A stretch of DNA of 52,479 nt, taken from positions 1-52,479 of the forward strand of contig JAIYDH010000162.1 in NCBI GenBank assembly GCA_027487585.1. Reading direction: 5' to 3'. Positions within the stretch are counted from its first letter, which is position 1, and each line of letters opens with the position of its first letter. Below are positions 1 to 7,807 of this stretch, piece by piece. This DNA is from Rubrivivax sp. Lineage in GTDB: Bacteria; Pseudomonadota; Gammaproteobacteria; Burkholderiales; Burkholderiaceae_C. The translations under genes were made by a program, and so were the position numbers. The notes beneath the pieces were generated by a model. It was not told the origin of the DNA, did no database searches, and saw only the letters and a program-made list of their open reading frames with translations.

Positions 1-716
1 AGCAGCCCGTGGCCCGACCAATCGGCCTGCAGCGCCACCACCGCCGCCAGCACGCCCGCCAGCACGCTGCCGGCCCACTGGCGCAGGCGGTCCCAGCGGT
101 AGCGGGCCGCGTTCTGGAACACATCGAGCCGACGCGACACCAGGTTGCCCAGACGGGCCCGGGCACGCATCGCGTCGGCCATCGGATCGGCCCCCGACGC
201 CGGCAAGTCGCCTTGGGTGAAGGCCAGCCACAGCGCATGGTCGGCCTGGCTGGGGTTGGGGGTGGGGCCCACGGGCTGGGTCAGGAACAGGTACAGCGCC
301 CGATACAGGCCCGGGTGCTCGAGCGCGACGTTGGCCGCCGCCTGCAGTTGCGCGGCGAACCTGTCGGTGGGCTGGTCGAACAGGATCTGCGCATGCCGCA
401 AATCGCCGCAGGCCAGCTGCAGGAACTGGCGCTCGGCTTCGGTGGCTTCGTCCAGCCTGAGCGAACTCGGGCTCGGCGTGTCGGCGTCGCCTTCGCCGGC
501 CCAGGCATGCATGCGCGAGAAGCAGGCCGTGAGGTCGGCCCGCACCCAGGCCTGGAACAGCCTTCGGTGCATGCGCATGCGGCCGCGCCACAGATTCGAG
601 GCGGTCTCGACGGCCGTCATGGCCAGGGTGCCGATGGCCGCCAGCAAGCCGGCCACGGCCAGCAGCTTGCCGCCGAGAGAGTCTGTCGATGCGATCAGTA
701 CGTTGAGCAGGTCCAT
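1..716 (-). CDS. Membrane protein of unknown function (cut by left window edge)
   Basis: An open frame runs from an ATG at 716 (complement) through the left edge without a stop, so only the N-terminal ~238 residues are visible. The protein begins MDLLNVLIASTDS. A hydrophobic stretch lies at about residues 18-33 (LLAVAGLLAAIGTLAM) and another at about 215-235 (WAGSVLAGVLAAVVAL), separated by a mostly soluble segment rich in Arg, Ala and Leu. This suggests an inner-membrane protein with a cytoplasmic or periplasmic middle. I do not recognise the family. It points the same way as the histidine kinase to its right, about 85 bp away, and could be in the same transcript. The opposite-strand open frames here are G+C shadow frames. 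Confidence 0.6.
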   Translation of the reverse strand, partial: MDLLNVLIASTDSLGGKLLAVAGLLAAIGTLAMTAVETASNLWRGRMRMHRRLFQAWVRADLTACFSRMHAWAGEGDADTPSPSSLRLDEATEAERQFLQLACGDLRHAQILFDQPTDRFAAQLQAAANVALEHPGLYRALYLFLTQPVGPTPNPSQADHALWLAFTQGDLPASGADPMADAMRARARLGNLVSRRLDVFQNAARYRWDRLRQWAGSVLAGVLAAVVALQADWSGHGL

Positions 717-802
717 GGTCGGTGCTGGTGCAAAGAGGGGTGGGAGCGCTGGTGCGCCCCCTGATTCTGTGCAAGCGTCGCCGCGGGCGGTACCGGGGTT
801 GC

Positions 803-3217
803 CTACGCCGGTGCCTTGAAGAACCGGCCCTCGGATGGCAGGGCCGGCAGGCAGATGTCGACCTGGGTGCCCTTGCCCAGCGTGCTGCGCAGCCGCACCT
901 GGCCCCCGTGCAGCTTGACGATCTCGTTGACGATGCTCATGCCCAGACCGGCGCCGAGGGTGCGGCCGGAGTCGTCGGCGCGGTAGAAGCGTTCGCCGAC
1001 GCGGGCCAGCTGTTCGGGCGTCATGCCGATGCCCTGGTCGATGACGCTGATGCACAGCTCGTCCATGCCCAGGGGCGTGGCCCGGCGCCCGAGGGCCACC
1101 TGCACGGGGGTGCCTGGGGCCGAGAACTTGTAGGCGTTGTGCAGGACGTTGCGGATCACCTGCACCAGGCGGGCTGCGTCGCCGGCCGTGTGCGCATCGG
1201 GCCAGACGGCCTGGTCGCGCAGCTGCGGGGCCTGGCGTCCCGTGGGCCGATCGAAGCCGTTCGCGGCTTCTCGCAGCAGCGCGCCCAGGTCGACGCGGCT
1301 CACCTCCAGCGCAAGGCCTCGTCGGGCCTCCAGCCGGCCCAGGTCCATCAGCTCGTCGAGGATGCGCACCATGCGCTGGCACTGCTCGTGGATGACGGCG
1401 TGCAGACCCGCCCGGCGCTCTTCGTCCAGCGGGCGGCGCATCAGCAGCTCGACGTAGCCAAAGATCAGCGTCATCGGTGTGCGCAGCTCGTGCGCGGCCA
1501 CGGTGATGAATTCGCTCTTCAGGCGCTCGACCTCGCGCTGCTGCGTCACGTCGCGCAGGCACAGCACGTGGCGCGCGTTCGGGTGGCTGCCGGCGCGCAG
1601 CTCCAGGCTCAGGGTGCGCGGCGGTGTGGTCGCCAGCGCCAGCGTGAAGGGCTCGTCGCCCTCCTGCAGCTGCAGCGCCTGCAGGCTGGGAAGGGGACTG
1701 TGAGGCCCGCACATGGCCTGCAAGCGCGCAAAGAACACCGGTGCAGGCTGCCCCTGCAGCGCCGCGACGTCCAGGCCGGTCATGCCGCCGAGCGCGTGGC
1801 TGGCCAGGCTGATGCGCTGATGGCCGTCGAAGGACACGAACGCGTCGGGGCTCAGCGAGAACACGGCCTCGAGACGCTCATTGGTTTCGCGCAGCCGAGC
1901 ACCGACACGCGCCACCGCTTGCGTGATGGCGCTGATCTCATCCTGCGATGCCTCCACCGACAGGCCGGCCGGCACGATGGGCAGGCCATCGTCGCTGGTG
2001 GCCATGCGGGCGAGCGCGGAACGCAGCGCGTGCAAGGCGCTGCCGCGCAAGGCCAGCTCGTCTTCGAGCCGCTTGTGCATCTCGCGACGCTCGGTCACGT
2101 CGGCCAGCGAGCCGACCATGCGGGACGGCTGGTCCGCGGTCGCGCGGGTGCGCTGGCCGGCCAGCTTGAACCAGCGGTAGCCCCCGTCGCGCCCGCGCAG
2201 CCGCAACTCGGTGTCGAGGCGCTGGCCATCGGCGCCGCGGGCGGCCAGCAACTGCGCGAAGGCCAGCCGGTCCTGCGGGTGCACCAGGGCGATGAAATCG
2301 CTCCGGTCGATTGCGCACTCGCGGGCCTCGTGCCCCAGCAGCGCCATCAGGGTGCCCGAACAGATGACCGCGCCGCCGCCCAGGGGCAGCTCCCACAGGC
2401 CGTAGCCGCTGCCGGTGAGTGCCTGCTGCAGGCGCTGCTCGCTCACGGCCAGGGCATCGGCGGCCGCCGAGGCGCGGCGCTGCAACCGGGCCGTGAGCAC
2501 AAACCCGGTCAGCGTGATGGGGACGGCCAGCACGGCCATGCCCAGCAACACGATCAGGTCCAGCGCCCAGCGTCCCTGACGTACCGCGTCGTCGAAAGCC
2601 GTGCGCAGCGGTACCAGGTGCCGCTCGGCCGCATAGATCGGGGCGAACGCCGCCACACGGCGCTGCGGATCGATGCAGTGGGGCCCGGCTGCGGCCCGCA
2701 GCCGCCGGGCATGGCCGTCGATCTCGCGCGCGACGGTGTTCGCCTGTTCCCAGATGACGGTGGCCTTCTTGTGCAGCGGGAACGACTGCAGCCGGGGCAG
2801 CACGTGAACCAGCAGCCGGGCTTCCCACTCCGGCAGGCCGAAGCGCTGATAGGCGGCCCGCGCCGCGTCGAGGTCGGGCCTGGGCGAGAACAGGGCCCGG
2901 CGCGCGCTCTCGAAGGCCTGGAGCACGCCCATGTCGGCCTGGTAAGCCTCGTAGTCCGCCGGGTTGCAACTGTCGGCGTAGCGGCCCAGATTCACCACGG
3001 CGCCTTGCTGGGCGCGTTCCCAGCGGGTGCCGTTGCCGGTCACGATCTCGCCCACACCCTGCACGACCAGGCCCAGCATCAAGAGCACCAGCAGCGCAGG
3101 CGCCAGTGCCAGCAGCGGCCAGGTCAATCGCAGGGTCTGGTAGTCCAACCAGTGCCACCACCGCTGCACAGGCCAGCGGCGCGGCGGGGCGCTTCGTTCA
3201 ACGTCGTCGGTGGACAT
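803..3217 (-). CDS. Membrane-bound PAS-domain sensor histidine kinase
   Basis: About 804 residues. A transmembrane helix at ~33-57 and a second at ~218-243 enclose a ~160-residue periplasmic sensor region. Two PAS-like segments follow (about 260-375, ending in a PAC-like GSLADVTERR, and about 450-560, ending CLRDVTQQRE). The HisKA H-box is AAHELRTPM with the phospho-acceptor His576. The ATPase has an N-box at NVLHNAYK (690-697), a G1 box at DQGIGM (727-732) and a G2 box at GAGLGM (755-760). No receiver domain is attached and no response regulator lies beside it, so the partner is elsewhere. I chose the ATG at 3217; a TTG three codons upstream is also open. The sensed signal is unknown. Confidence 0.9.
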   Translation of the reverse strand: MSTDDVERSAPPRRWPVQRWWHWLDYQTLRLTWPLLALAPALLVLLMLGLVVQGVGEIVTGNGTRWERAQQGAVVNLGRYADSCNPADYEAYQADMGVLQAFESARRALFSPRPDLDAARAAYQRFGLPEWEARLLVHVLPRLQSFPLHKKATVIWEQANTVAREIDGHARRLRAAAGPHCIDPQRRVAAFAPIYAAERHLVPLRTAFDDAVRQGRWALDLIVLLGMAVLAVPITLTGFVLTARLQRRASAAADALAVSEQRLQQALTGSGYGLWELPLGGGAVICSGTLMALLGHEARECAIDRSDFIALVHPQDRLAFAQLLAARGADGQRLDTELRLRGRDGGYRWFKLAGQRTRATADQPSRMVGSLADVTERREMHKRLEDELALRGSALHALRSALARMATSDDGLPIVPAGLSVEASQDEISAITQAVARVGARLRETNERLEAVFSLSPDAFVSFDGHQRISLASHALGGMTGLDVAALQGQPAPVFFARLQAMCGPHSPLPSLQALQLQEGDEPFTLALATTPPRTLSLELRAGSHPNARHVLCLRDVTQQREVERLKSEFITVAAHELRTPMTLIFGYVELLMRRPLDEERRAGLHAVIHEQCQRMVRILDELMDLGRLEARRGLALEVSRVDLGALLREAANGFDRPTGRQAPQLRDQAVWPDAHTAGDAARLVQVIRNVLHNAYKFSAPGTPVQVALGRRATPLGMDELCISVIDQGIGMTPEQLARVGERFYRADDSGRTLGAGLGMSIVNEIVKLHGGQVRLRSTLGKGTQVDICLPALPSEGRFFKAPA

Positions 3218-3443
3218 GCAAAGCAATTAATTGATATTTTTGTCTATTTTAGTCCCGATAAGGTGATACCAAAAAGCGTCAATGATATTTTCGCACCCAG
3301 TCTCGGAGATCTTCATCAAATTCGCGGTGCGCCACTGCGGCCGGCCGTGCGAGGGCCCCTGAGCGCAGGCCGCCTGGTCCATGTCGGGCGGTAGGCTCGG
3401 GATGTCGAACACAACAAGAGACGGTGTTCAGAGGAAACGAAGA
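3218..3443. promoter_or_regulatory. Divergent intergenic region with an AT-rich island
   Basis: This 226-bp gap separates the divergent histidine kinase and LanC-like genes. Positions ~3222-3295 are strikingly AT-rich for this genome, with runs such as GATATTTTTG and TACCAAAAAG. On the complement, TAAAAT at 3246-3251 could be a -10 element for the kinase gene, but no convincing -35 at proper spacing was found. The rest of the gap is ordinary high-GC sequence. No operator was recognised. Confidence 0.35.
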
Positions 3444-4676
3444 ATGAAGACAAGCACGGTGCTGTACGGACCCGAGCGCCACGAACCGCTGGCGGGCGCC
3501 GCGTGGAGCGAAGCCGCCGCGCGGGCAGCCATCCAGAGCTGGGTCGATTCGGCGCTGACCGACTTCGACCCTGCCCGCGGCTGGCGCGCCCACCCTCGCG
3601 AGGACGGCGGCCCCCCTGGCGAGCCCCTGGCCGAGGTGTACGGCGGCGCCGGTGGCGCCATCTGGGCACTTGAGCACCTGGCGGCAGCAGGCGCGGTCGA
3701 CAAGCGCTGGGACTTCCGTGACTTCGTGAAAGGGCTGGCCGCGCAACAGGTCGCAGCGCTGGCCGATGCCCCGCACGGCACAGCGTCATTCCTGCTCGGC
3801 GAGTCGAGCCTGCGCTTGCTGGAGTGGAAGCTCACGGGCGACGCCGCCGTGGCGCAGCGCCTCTTTGAGGTGGTCGAAGGCAACCTGCACAACCCCGTGC
3901 GCGAGCAACTGTGGGGCTCGTCGGGCAGCGTGCTGGCGGCCATCGCCATGGCCGAAGCCACAGGCCAGGCCCGCTGGACCACCCTGGTGCAGCACGCGGT
4001 GCAGGGGCAGTGGGACGAGATGGAACCGATCGACGCCGCGGGAGGCAGCTGGGGTTGGGTGCAGAACCTCTACGGCCGTATCGAGACCTTGATCGGCGCG
4101 GCGCATGGCTTCGTCGGCAATGTCTACCCGGCGGTGCGCGGCGCCGCCTTCATCACACCCGATCTGCGCGACGCGTTCGCGGCGCGTGCCCTGGCCTTTC
4201 TGCAAGCGACGGCGCTGCGCGACGGCGACTGCGTGAACTGGTGGCCGAGCGTGCCGCCGCATTCACCCTCGAACAAGCCACCGCTCGTTCAAGACTGCCA
4301 TGGCGCCGCCGGCATCGTCTGCCGCCTGGCGCCACTGTCGCGCAGCGTGCCCGACACCGAGGCCTGGGATCTCCTGCTGCTGCAGGCCGGTGAGCTGACC
4401 TGGCGCGCCGGCCCGCCAGCCAAAGGCGTGGCGTTCTGCCACGGCACGGCCGGCAATGCCCACGCCTTCCTGCATCTGTTCGCCCGCACCGGCGACGACC
4501 GCTGGCTCGCCCGCGCGCGGGCGTTTGCAATGCACGGGATCCAGCAGGTGGAGCAGGACCGCGCCACGCACGGCCAGGGCCGGCACACGCTGTGGACGGG
4601 CGACCTGGGCATGGCCTGCGTGTTGTGGGACTGCGTCAGGGGCCAAGCGCGGTTCCCGACGCTGGACTGCTTCTGA
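3444..4676 (+). CDS. LanC-like protein (lanthionine synthetase C family fold)
   Basis: 410 residues, the usual LanC length (~400). The LanC signature is complete: GAAHGFVG with His221, DCHG with Cys285 and His286, and CHGTAGN with Cys332 and His333. In nisin cyclase NisC the equivalent residues are the catalytic His and the Cys/Cys/His zinc ligands. The alternating helical pattern of an alpha/alpha toroid is visible. Lanthipeptide cyclases add cysteine thiols to dehydrated Ser/Thr; stand-alone LanC-like proteins can instead modify or handle other electrophilic proteins or peptides. No dehydratase (LanB/LanM), transporter or precursor peptide is nearby, so a lantibiotic role is not supported. 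ATG 3444 is preceded by GAGGAAACGA; an upstream ATG at 3381 has no good ribosome site. Confidence 0.85.
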   Translation: MKTSTVLYGPERHEPLAGAAWSEAAARAAIQSWVDSALTDFDPARGWRAHPREDGGPPGEPLAEVYGGAGGAIWALEHLAAAGAVDKRWDFRDFVKGLAAQQVAALADAPHGTASFLLGESSLRLLEWKLTGDAAVAQRLFEVVEGNLHNPVREQLWGSSGSVLAAIAMAEATGQARWTTLVQHAVQGQWDEMEPIDAAGGSWGWVQNLYGRIETLIGAAHGFVGNVYPAVRGAAFITPDLRDAFAARALAFLQATALRDGDCVNWWPSVPPHSPSNKPPLVQDCHGAAGIVCRLAPLSRSVPDTEAWDLLLLQAGELTWRAGPPAKGVAFCHGTAGNAHAFLHLFARTGDDRWLARARAFAMHGIQQVEQDRATHGQGRHTLWTGDLGMACVLWDCVRGQARFPTLDCF

Positions 4677-4763
4677 CCGCACGCTTGGGTCTGGCGAGCA
4701 GGCGACGAAGAGCCGTGGGTGCCCGGCTGCCGGGAGGCTCGCGACGACAAGACTCATCAGCTG

Positions 4764-4907
4764 CTAGCCGATGCCCAGGTTCGCCCAACGCCGAGGCGTG
4801 ATGCCAAGCTCAGCCAGCTGCTCTTCCGAGATGGCGTTTCTTCGGGTGTGTGCTCGGATGCGAACACATGCCTGCGCATCGGTGGCTGCTGCGGCTCTGT
4901 ACGCCAA
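4764..4907 (-). CDS. Possible small protein of unknown function
   Basis: The 283-bp gap 4677-4959 has no normal gene. On the complement a 47-residue frame from a TTG at 4907 ends ISEEQLAELGITPRRWANLGIG, which reads like a real protein tail (charged helix, then a turn) rather than shadow sequence. It resembles small DUF1127-like proteins in size and basic/acidic pattern, but I could not match it. An in-frame TAG just upstream of the TTG, preceded by an ATG-led stretch, suggests either a non-ATG start or a decayed 5' end. No good ribosome site is visible. Confidence 0.25.
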   Translation of the reverse strand: MAYRAAAATDAQACVRIRAHTRRNAISEEQLAELGITPRRWANLGIG

Positions 4908-4959
4908 CTACATGAGAGCGGGCCGACGTTGCGCTGTCATCTCTCGGAAGGGAGTGCGG

Positions 4960-5442
4960 TCAATCACTCGTCGAGCCCCTAGCGCGACGCCCGCGGTTGC
5001 CATGGGCGCCTGGTACATGCGGGCTCGCCGACCTGATGCGCGTCGCTGAGGACGCCTGCACCAGCTTGTTCAGGATGCCGCAGTGTTCTTCATCGCGGAC
5101 ACCGGCGCATTGCTGGCGCAGCGCCTTGAGTTGCTTATCCAACTGGCGCAACTCCCGTATGCGCGTGGCGACATGGCCGATGTGCTCATCGAGCAGCGCG
5201 TTGACCTCGCCGCATGCCGCTTGCGGTTCGTCCTTGAACCGCAGCAGCACACGGATCTCGTCGAGCGTCATGTCCAGCGACCGGCAGTGGCGCACGAAGG
5301 CCAGCCGCTCGACATGCTCAGCCCCGTAGATGCGGTAGTTGCCTTCACTGCGCGGCGCTTGCGGCAGCAGGCCTTCGCGCTCGTAGTAGCGGATGGTCTC
5401 GACCTGGGTCTGCGCCGCTAGCGCCAGTTCACCGATCTTCAT
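4960..5442 (-). CDS. MerR-family heavy-metal-responsive regulator (CadR/PbrR type)
   Basis: 160 residues. An N-terminal MerR winged helix (MKIGELA, ETIRYYEREGLL, RIYGAEHVERLAFVRHCRSL) is followed by a dimerisation coiled coil (~82-110) and a C-terminal metal-binding loop. Cys77 (AACGEV), Cys112 (QCAG) and Cys121 (HCGIL) match the three-cysteine arrangement of CadR/PbrR-type sensors of Cd(II), Pb(II) and related ions. Such proteins bind an overlong-spacer promoter and activate when metal binds. That promoter lies 150 bp away facing the CDF-like gene (5592-5622), so the regulator and exporter form a classical divergent cassette. The last ~25 residues after the Cys loop are Arg/Ser/Gly-rich and unusual. 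The exact metal cannot be told. Confidence 0.9.
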   Translation of the reverse strand: MKIGELALAAQTQVETIRYYEREGLLPQAPRSEGNYRIYGAEHVERLAFVRHCRSLDMTLDEIRVLLRFKDEPQAACGEVNALLDEHIGHVATRIRELRQLDKQLKALRQQCAGVRDEEHCGILNKLVQASSATRIRSASPHVPGAHGNRGRRARGSTSD

Positions 5443-5457
5443 GCCCGAGTCCCTTTT

Positions 5458-5565
5458 TCAACCTGCCGCACGGGGATGCAGTGCAACGATCGCCATGCCG
5501 ACAAGGCAGATGCCTCCACCGACAAGGTCCCATCGAGTCGGGACCACACGGTCGCCATGAAGGCG
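5458..5565 (-). pseudogene. C-terminal fragment of a YnfA/UPF0060-like membrane protein
   Basis: Just upstream of the MerR gene and on its strand, one frame reads RWDLVGGGICLVGMAIVALHPR and then stops at 5458-5460. This matches the last helix of YnfA-family small membrane proteins (pattern D-R-x-D-x-I-G-x-x-x-C-L-x-G-V-A). Only about 35 residues remain. Upstream the frame runs without a start into the MerR promoter, so the first three helices are missing. The match is from memory of the family and covers a short stretch, hence moderate confidence. Confidence 0.45.
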
Positions 5566-5591
5566 CGTCCAACGCCGTTCAGCATAGCCGC

Positions 5592-5622
5592 TTGACTCTG
5601 GAGCCGCTACAGGGTTTCAAAT
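5592..5622 (+). promoter_or_regulatory. MerR-type promoter and operator for the CDF-like exporter
   Basis: A -35 TTGACT (5592-5597) and a -10 TCAAAT (5617-5622) are separated by 19 bp, the overlong spacer typical of MerR-activated promoters. Inside is a 21-bp imperfect dyad, 5595-5615: the left arm ACTCTGGAGC faces the right arm GCTACAGGGT (8 of 10 positions symmetric) around C5605. It closely resembles known CadR/PbrR operators. It directs transcription toward the exporter at 5650. Confidence 0.85.
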
Positions 5623-5649
5623 GCCTGCATCAACACCTGAAAGCCCCTC

Positions 5650-6282
5650 ATGAGCGACTCCTGCGGCAGCCACGGCTGCGCCACCCCTGCGGCCAGCCAG
5701 AGCCCGCGCTACCGGCGCGTGCTGTGGGCGGCGCTGATCATCAACCTGGCCATGTTCGGGGTCGAACTGGCCGGCGGCCTGAGCTCGGGGTCGGTGTCGC
5801 TGCTGGCCGACGCCGTGGACTTCTTCGGCGATGCGGCCAACTACAGCATCTCGCTGCTCGTGCTGGGCATGGCGCTGACCTGGCGCGCGCGGGCTGCCTT
5901 TTTCAAGGGTCTGAGCATGGGCGCCTTCGGCATCTTCGTCCTCGGACGCGCCGTCTGGTCGGCCGCTTCCGGCACCGTGCCCGAGCCGGTGACGATGGGC
6001 GCCATCGGCGCCCTGGCACTGCTGGCCAACGTGTCGGTCGCCGCGATGCTCTATGCCTGGCGCGAGGGCGACGCCAACATGCGCTCGGTGTGGCTGTGCA
6101 GCCGCAACGACGCGATCGGCAATGTGGCAGTGATGGCCGCCGCGCTGGGCGTCTTCGGTACCGGCAGCGGCTGGCCTGACCTGGCGGTCGCCGCAGTCAT
6201 GGGCGTGCTGGCATTGACCGCTGCGCGCTCGGTCTTGCAGCAGGCACGGGCCGAGCTTCGCCCCGTGCCGGCGCATGCCTGA
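5650..6282 (+). CDS. Cation diffusion facilitator-like heavy-metal transporter
   Basis: 210 residues with about six transmembrane helices (starts near residues 24, 50, 70, 88, 115 and 160). The CDF/CzcD-like signature ALIINLAMFGVELAGG...SLLADAVDFFGDAANY carries the H/D metal-site positions as D54, D57 and D61; a second site falls around SRNDAIGNVAV. An N-terminal Cys/His tail (MSDSCGSHGC) may deliver or sense metal. It is shorter than typical CDF proteins (~300) because the cytoplasmic C-terminal domain is absent, as is usual for the small exporters found beside CadR/PbrR regulators. The likely role is proton-driven efflux of Zn, Cd, Pb or similar ions, induced through the promoter at 5592-5622. 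Confidence 0.85.
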   Translation: MSDSCGSHGCATPAASQSPRYRRVLWAALIINLAMFGVELAGGLSSGSVSLLADAVDFFGDAANYSISLLVLGMALTWRARAAFFKGLSMGAFGIFVLGRAVWSAASGTVPEPVTMGAIGALALLANVSVAAMLYAWREGDANMRSVWLCSRNDAIGNVAVMAAALGVFGTGSGWPDLAVAAVMGVLALTAARSVLQQARAELRPVPAHA

Positions 6283-6292
6283 AAGGACCGAC

Positions 6293-6454
6293 GGCGTCGG
6301 CCAGTGCAACACCAAGAGCACGCTGCTGATGCCCTTGCTGCGCGCGGTGGGCTCTCCTTGCCGCTCCCAAGGATTCACCATCGACAAGCGCTTGCAGAAG
6401 GGTGCGATCACCGGGCTGGCCTACTGGCTGCCGCCGCAGCGCATCGACCATGCG
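6293..6454 (+). pseudogene. Fragment of a transglutaminase-like protein
   Basis: In the 347-bp gap 6283-6629 one frame reads GVGQCNTKSTLLMPLLRAVG and then GFTIDKRLQKGAITGLAYWL. This matches the core of bacterial transglutaminase-like proteins around the catalytic Cys (G-Q-C-x-T-K-x-x-L-L-x-x-L-L-R-A-x-G) and the following segment. Both the N-terminal part and the His/Asp-bearing part (normally H-S-W-V-E) are missing; the frame degenerates after RIDHA. It is a remnant of about 54 residues. The rest of the gap shows nothing recognisable. Confidence 0.65.
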
Positions 6455-6629
6455 ATGAACCGCAACGTGACCCGAATCCGCGGGTCACGCGGTGACCTCG
6501 GCAGACGGCGCCACCACGCACAGCGCTGCCGCCGGTGAGGGGCCCCCATGAGAGCCTGATTGAACCGCGGCGTTGACAATGCGTCGCCCCGGCAACCTGA
6601 TGCCGAGGAGGCCAACTGAAGAGGCATCG

Positions 6630-7550
6630 ATGCACCGCAACCCCTGGACCCCCTGGCGCACCGCGATCGGCTGGGCCTGCCGCCTGGCCGCGCTCTGGCT
6701 GTTCTGCACCGCCCACCTTCACGCCAAGCTGGTGCAGGAGGTCATCAAGGTGCCGGTCACGGTGAGCAACGCCTGGGGCAAGGTGATCCAGCAGGAGATC
6801 GTGGTAACTCTGTACGTCGATGACACCAGCCCCAGGCCCGCCCCGATCGCCGTCATCAACCACGGCCGAGCGCCCAAGCCGGAGCAACGCGCATCTTTCG
6901 GGCGCGCCACCTCCATCACCAACGCACGCTGGCTGGCTTCGATGGGGTTCCTGGTGGTCGTGCCCACCCGCGTGGGCTACGGCGTCAGCGGTGGCGAGGA
7001 TGTGGAGGACACGGGCAACTGCAGCACCAAGAACTATCCCCCGGGTTATGAGGCTGCCGCCGCGCAGACGCTGCAGGTCCTCGACGTCGTGCGCCAGCGC
7101 CCCGATGTCCACCCCGATCGCACCTTGGTGATGGGCCAGTCGTTCGGCGGGACGACGGCCATCACCCTGGCCTCCAAGAACCTGCCTGGCGTGCTGGCTG
7201 CCATCAACTTTGCCGGTGGGGGTGGTGGCAATCCCGAGACCCAGCCCCAGCAACCCTGCGGCACGCCACAGCTCAAGTCCCTGTTCGCCCGCTACGGCAA
7301 GACCTCCCGCACTCCCACGCTGTGGATCTACACCGAGAACGACCAATGGATGGGGCCCACCTACCCACGGCAATGGTTTGACGCCTTCGTTGCCGAAGGC
7401 GGCGTGGGCGAGTTTGTGCTGTACCCCCCCAACGGCCAGGACGGCCACTCGCTGTTCACCCAGGCTCCCGAGGTCTGGCGGCCCAAGGTGCTGCAGTTCC
7501 TGCTGACCAATGGCTACCCGGCCCTCAAGCCACCGGATCAGGAAAAGTGA
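6630..7550 (+). CDS. Exported dienelactone-hydrolase-like alpha/beta hydrolase
   Basis: 306 residues. The N-terminal signal peptide is WACRLAALWLFCTAHLHA, with cleavage likely after HA at ~31. The alpha/beta hydrolase core has the strand-HG oxyanion motif INHGRAP (77-83), the nucleophile elbow GQSFGG (Ser171), an acid near TENDQW and a histidine in GQDGHSLF. The family hydrolyses esters or lactones; the substrate is unknown. GAAGAGG before the ATG at 6630 supports this start over upstream ATGs in the same frame, which would bury the signal peptide. A hairpin follows the stop. Confidence 0.8.
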   Translation: MHRNPWTPWRTAIGWACRLAALWLFCTAHLHAKLVQEVIKVPVTVSNAWGKVIQQEIVVTLYVDDTSPRPAPIAVINHGRAPKPEQRASFGRATSITNARWLASMGFLVVVPTRVGYGVSGGEDVEDTGNCSTKNYPPGYEAAAAQTLQVLDVVRQRPDVHPDRTLVMGQSFGGTTAITLASKNLPGVLAAINFAGGGGGNPETQPQQPCGTPQLKSLFARYGKTSRTPTLWIYTENDQWMGPTYPRQWFDAFVAEGGVGEFVLYPPNGQDGHSLFTQAPEVWRPKVLQFLLTNGYPALKPPDQEK

Positions 7551-7560
7551 GTGCACCGCT

Positions 7561-7581
7561 CGACCGGGACAGGCCCGGTCG
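7561..7581. terminator. Hairpin after the hydrolase gene, possible terminator
   Basis: CGACCGGG (7561-7568) pairs perfectly with CCCGGTCG (7574-7581) around the loop ACAGG, 10 bp after the hydrolase stop. No T-run follows, so it may act only as a weak or factor-dependent terminator or a 3' stabiliser. The rest of the gap to 7807 shows nothing recognisable. Confidence 0.5.
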
Positions 7582-7807
7582 GGTGGGAACTCCAGCGGCC
7601 GCATAGGCGACCTTGTTCTGGGCGACCATGCAAGCTCTTCTTCAGTTCTCGTCGTTCAGGTCTCGATGCCAAGCATCGACCCTTGGAAGACAGAGATCGG
7701 CGGGCAGCTCAGGTCTTGCGCTGGATCAAGGCGGCGTCACTGGGCCCTCCTAAGATCAATTGCCGAATCTCGTTCGGGGTGCCGATTAAAGGTCAAGGGA
7801 TCGCCAG

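Noticed and set aside
9..3394. Long plus-strand open frames opposite the membrane protein and PAS kinase (up to 890 codons)
   Set aside because: They are Gln/Arg/His-rich shadows of high-GC codon use; the complement carries clear TM, PAS, HisKA and ATPase motifs.
3444..4676. Lantibiotic biosynthesis cluster around the LanC-like gene
   Set aside because: No LanB/LanM dehydratase, precursor peptide, protease or ABC transporter within the window.
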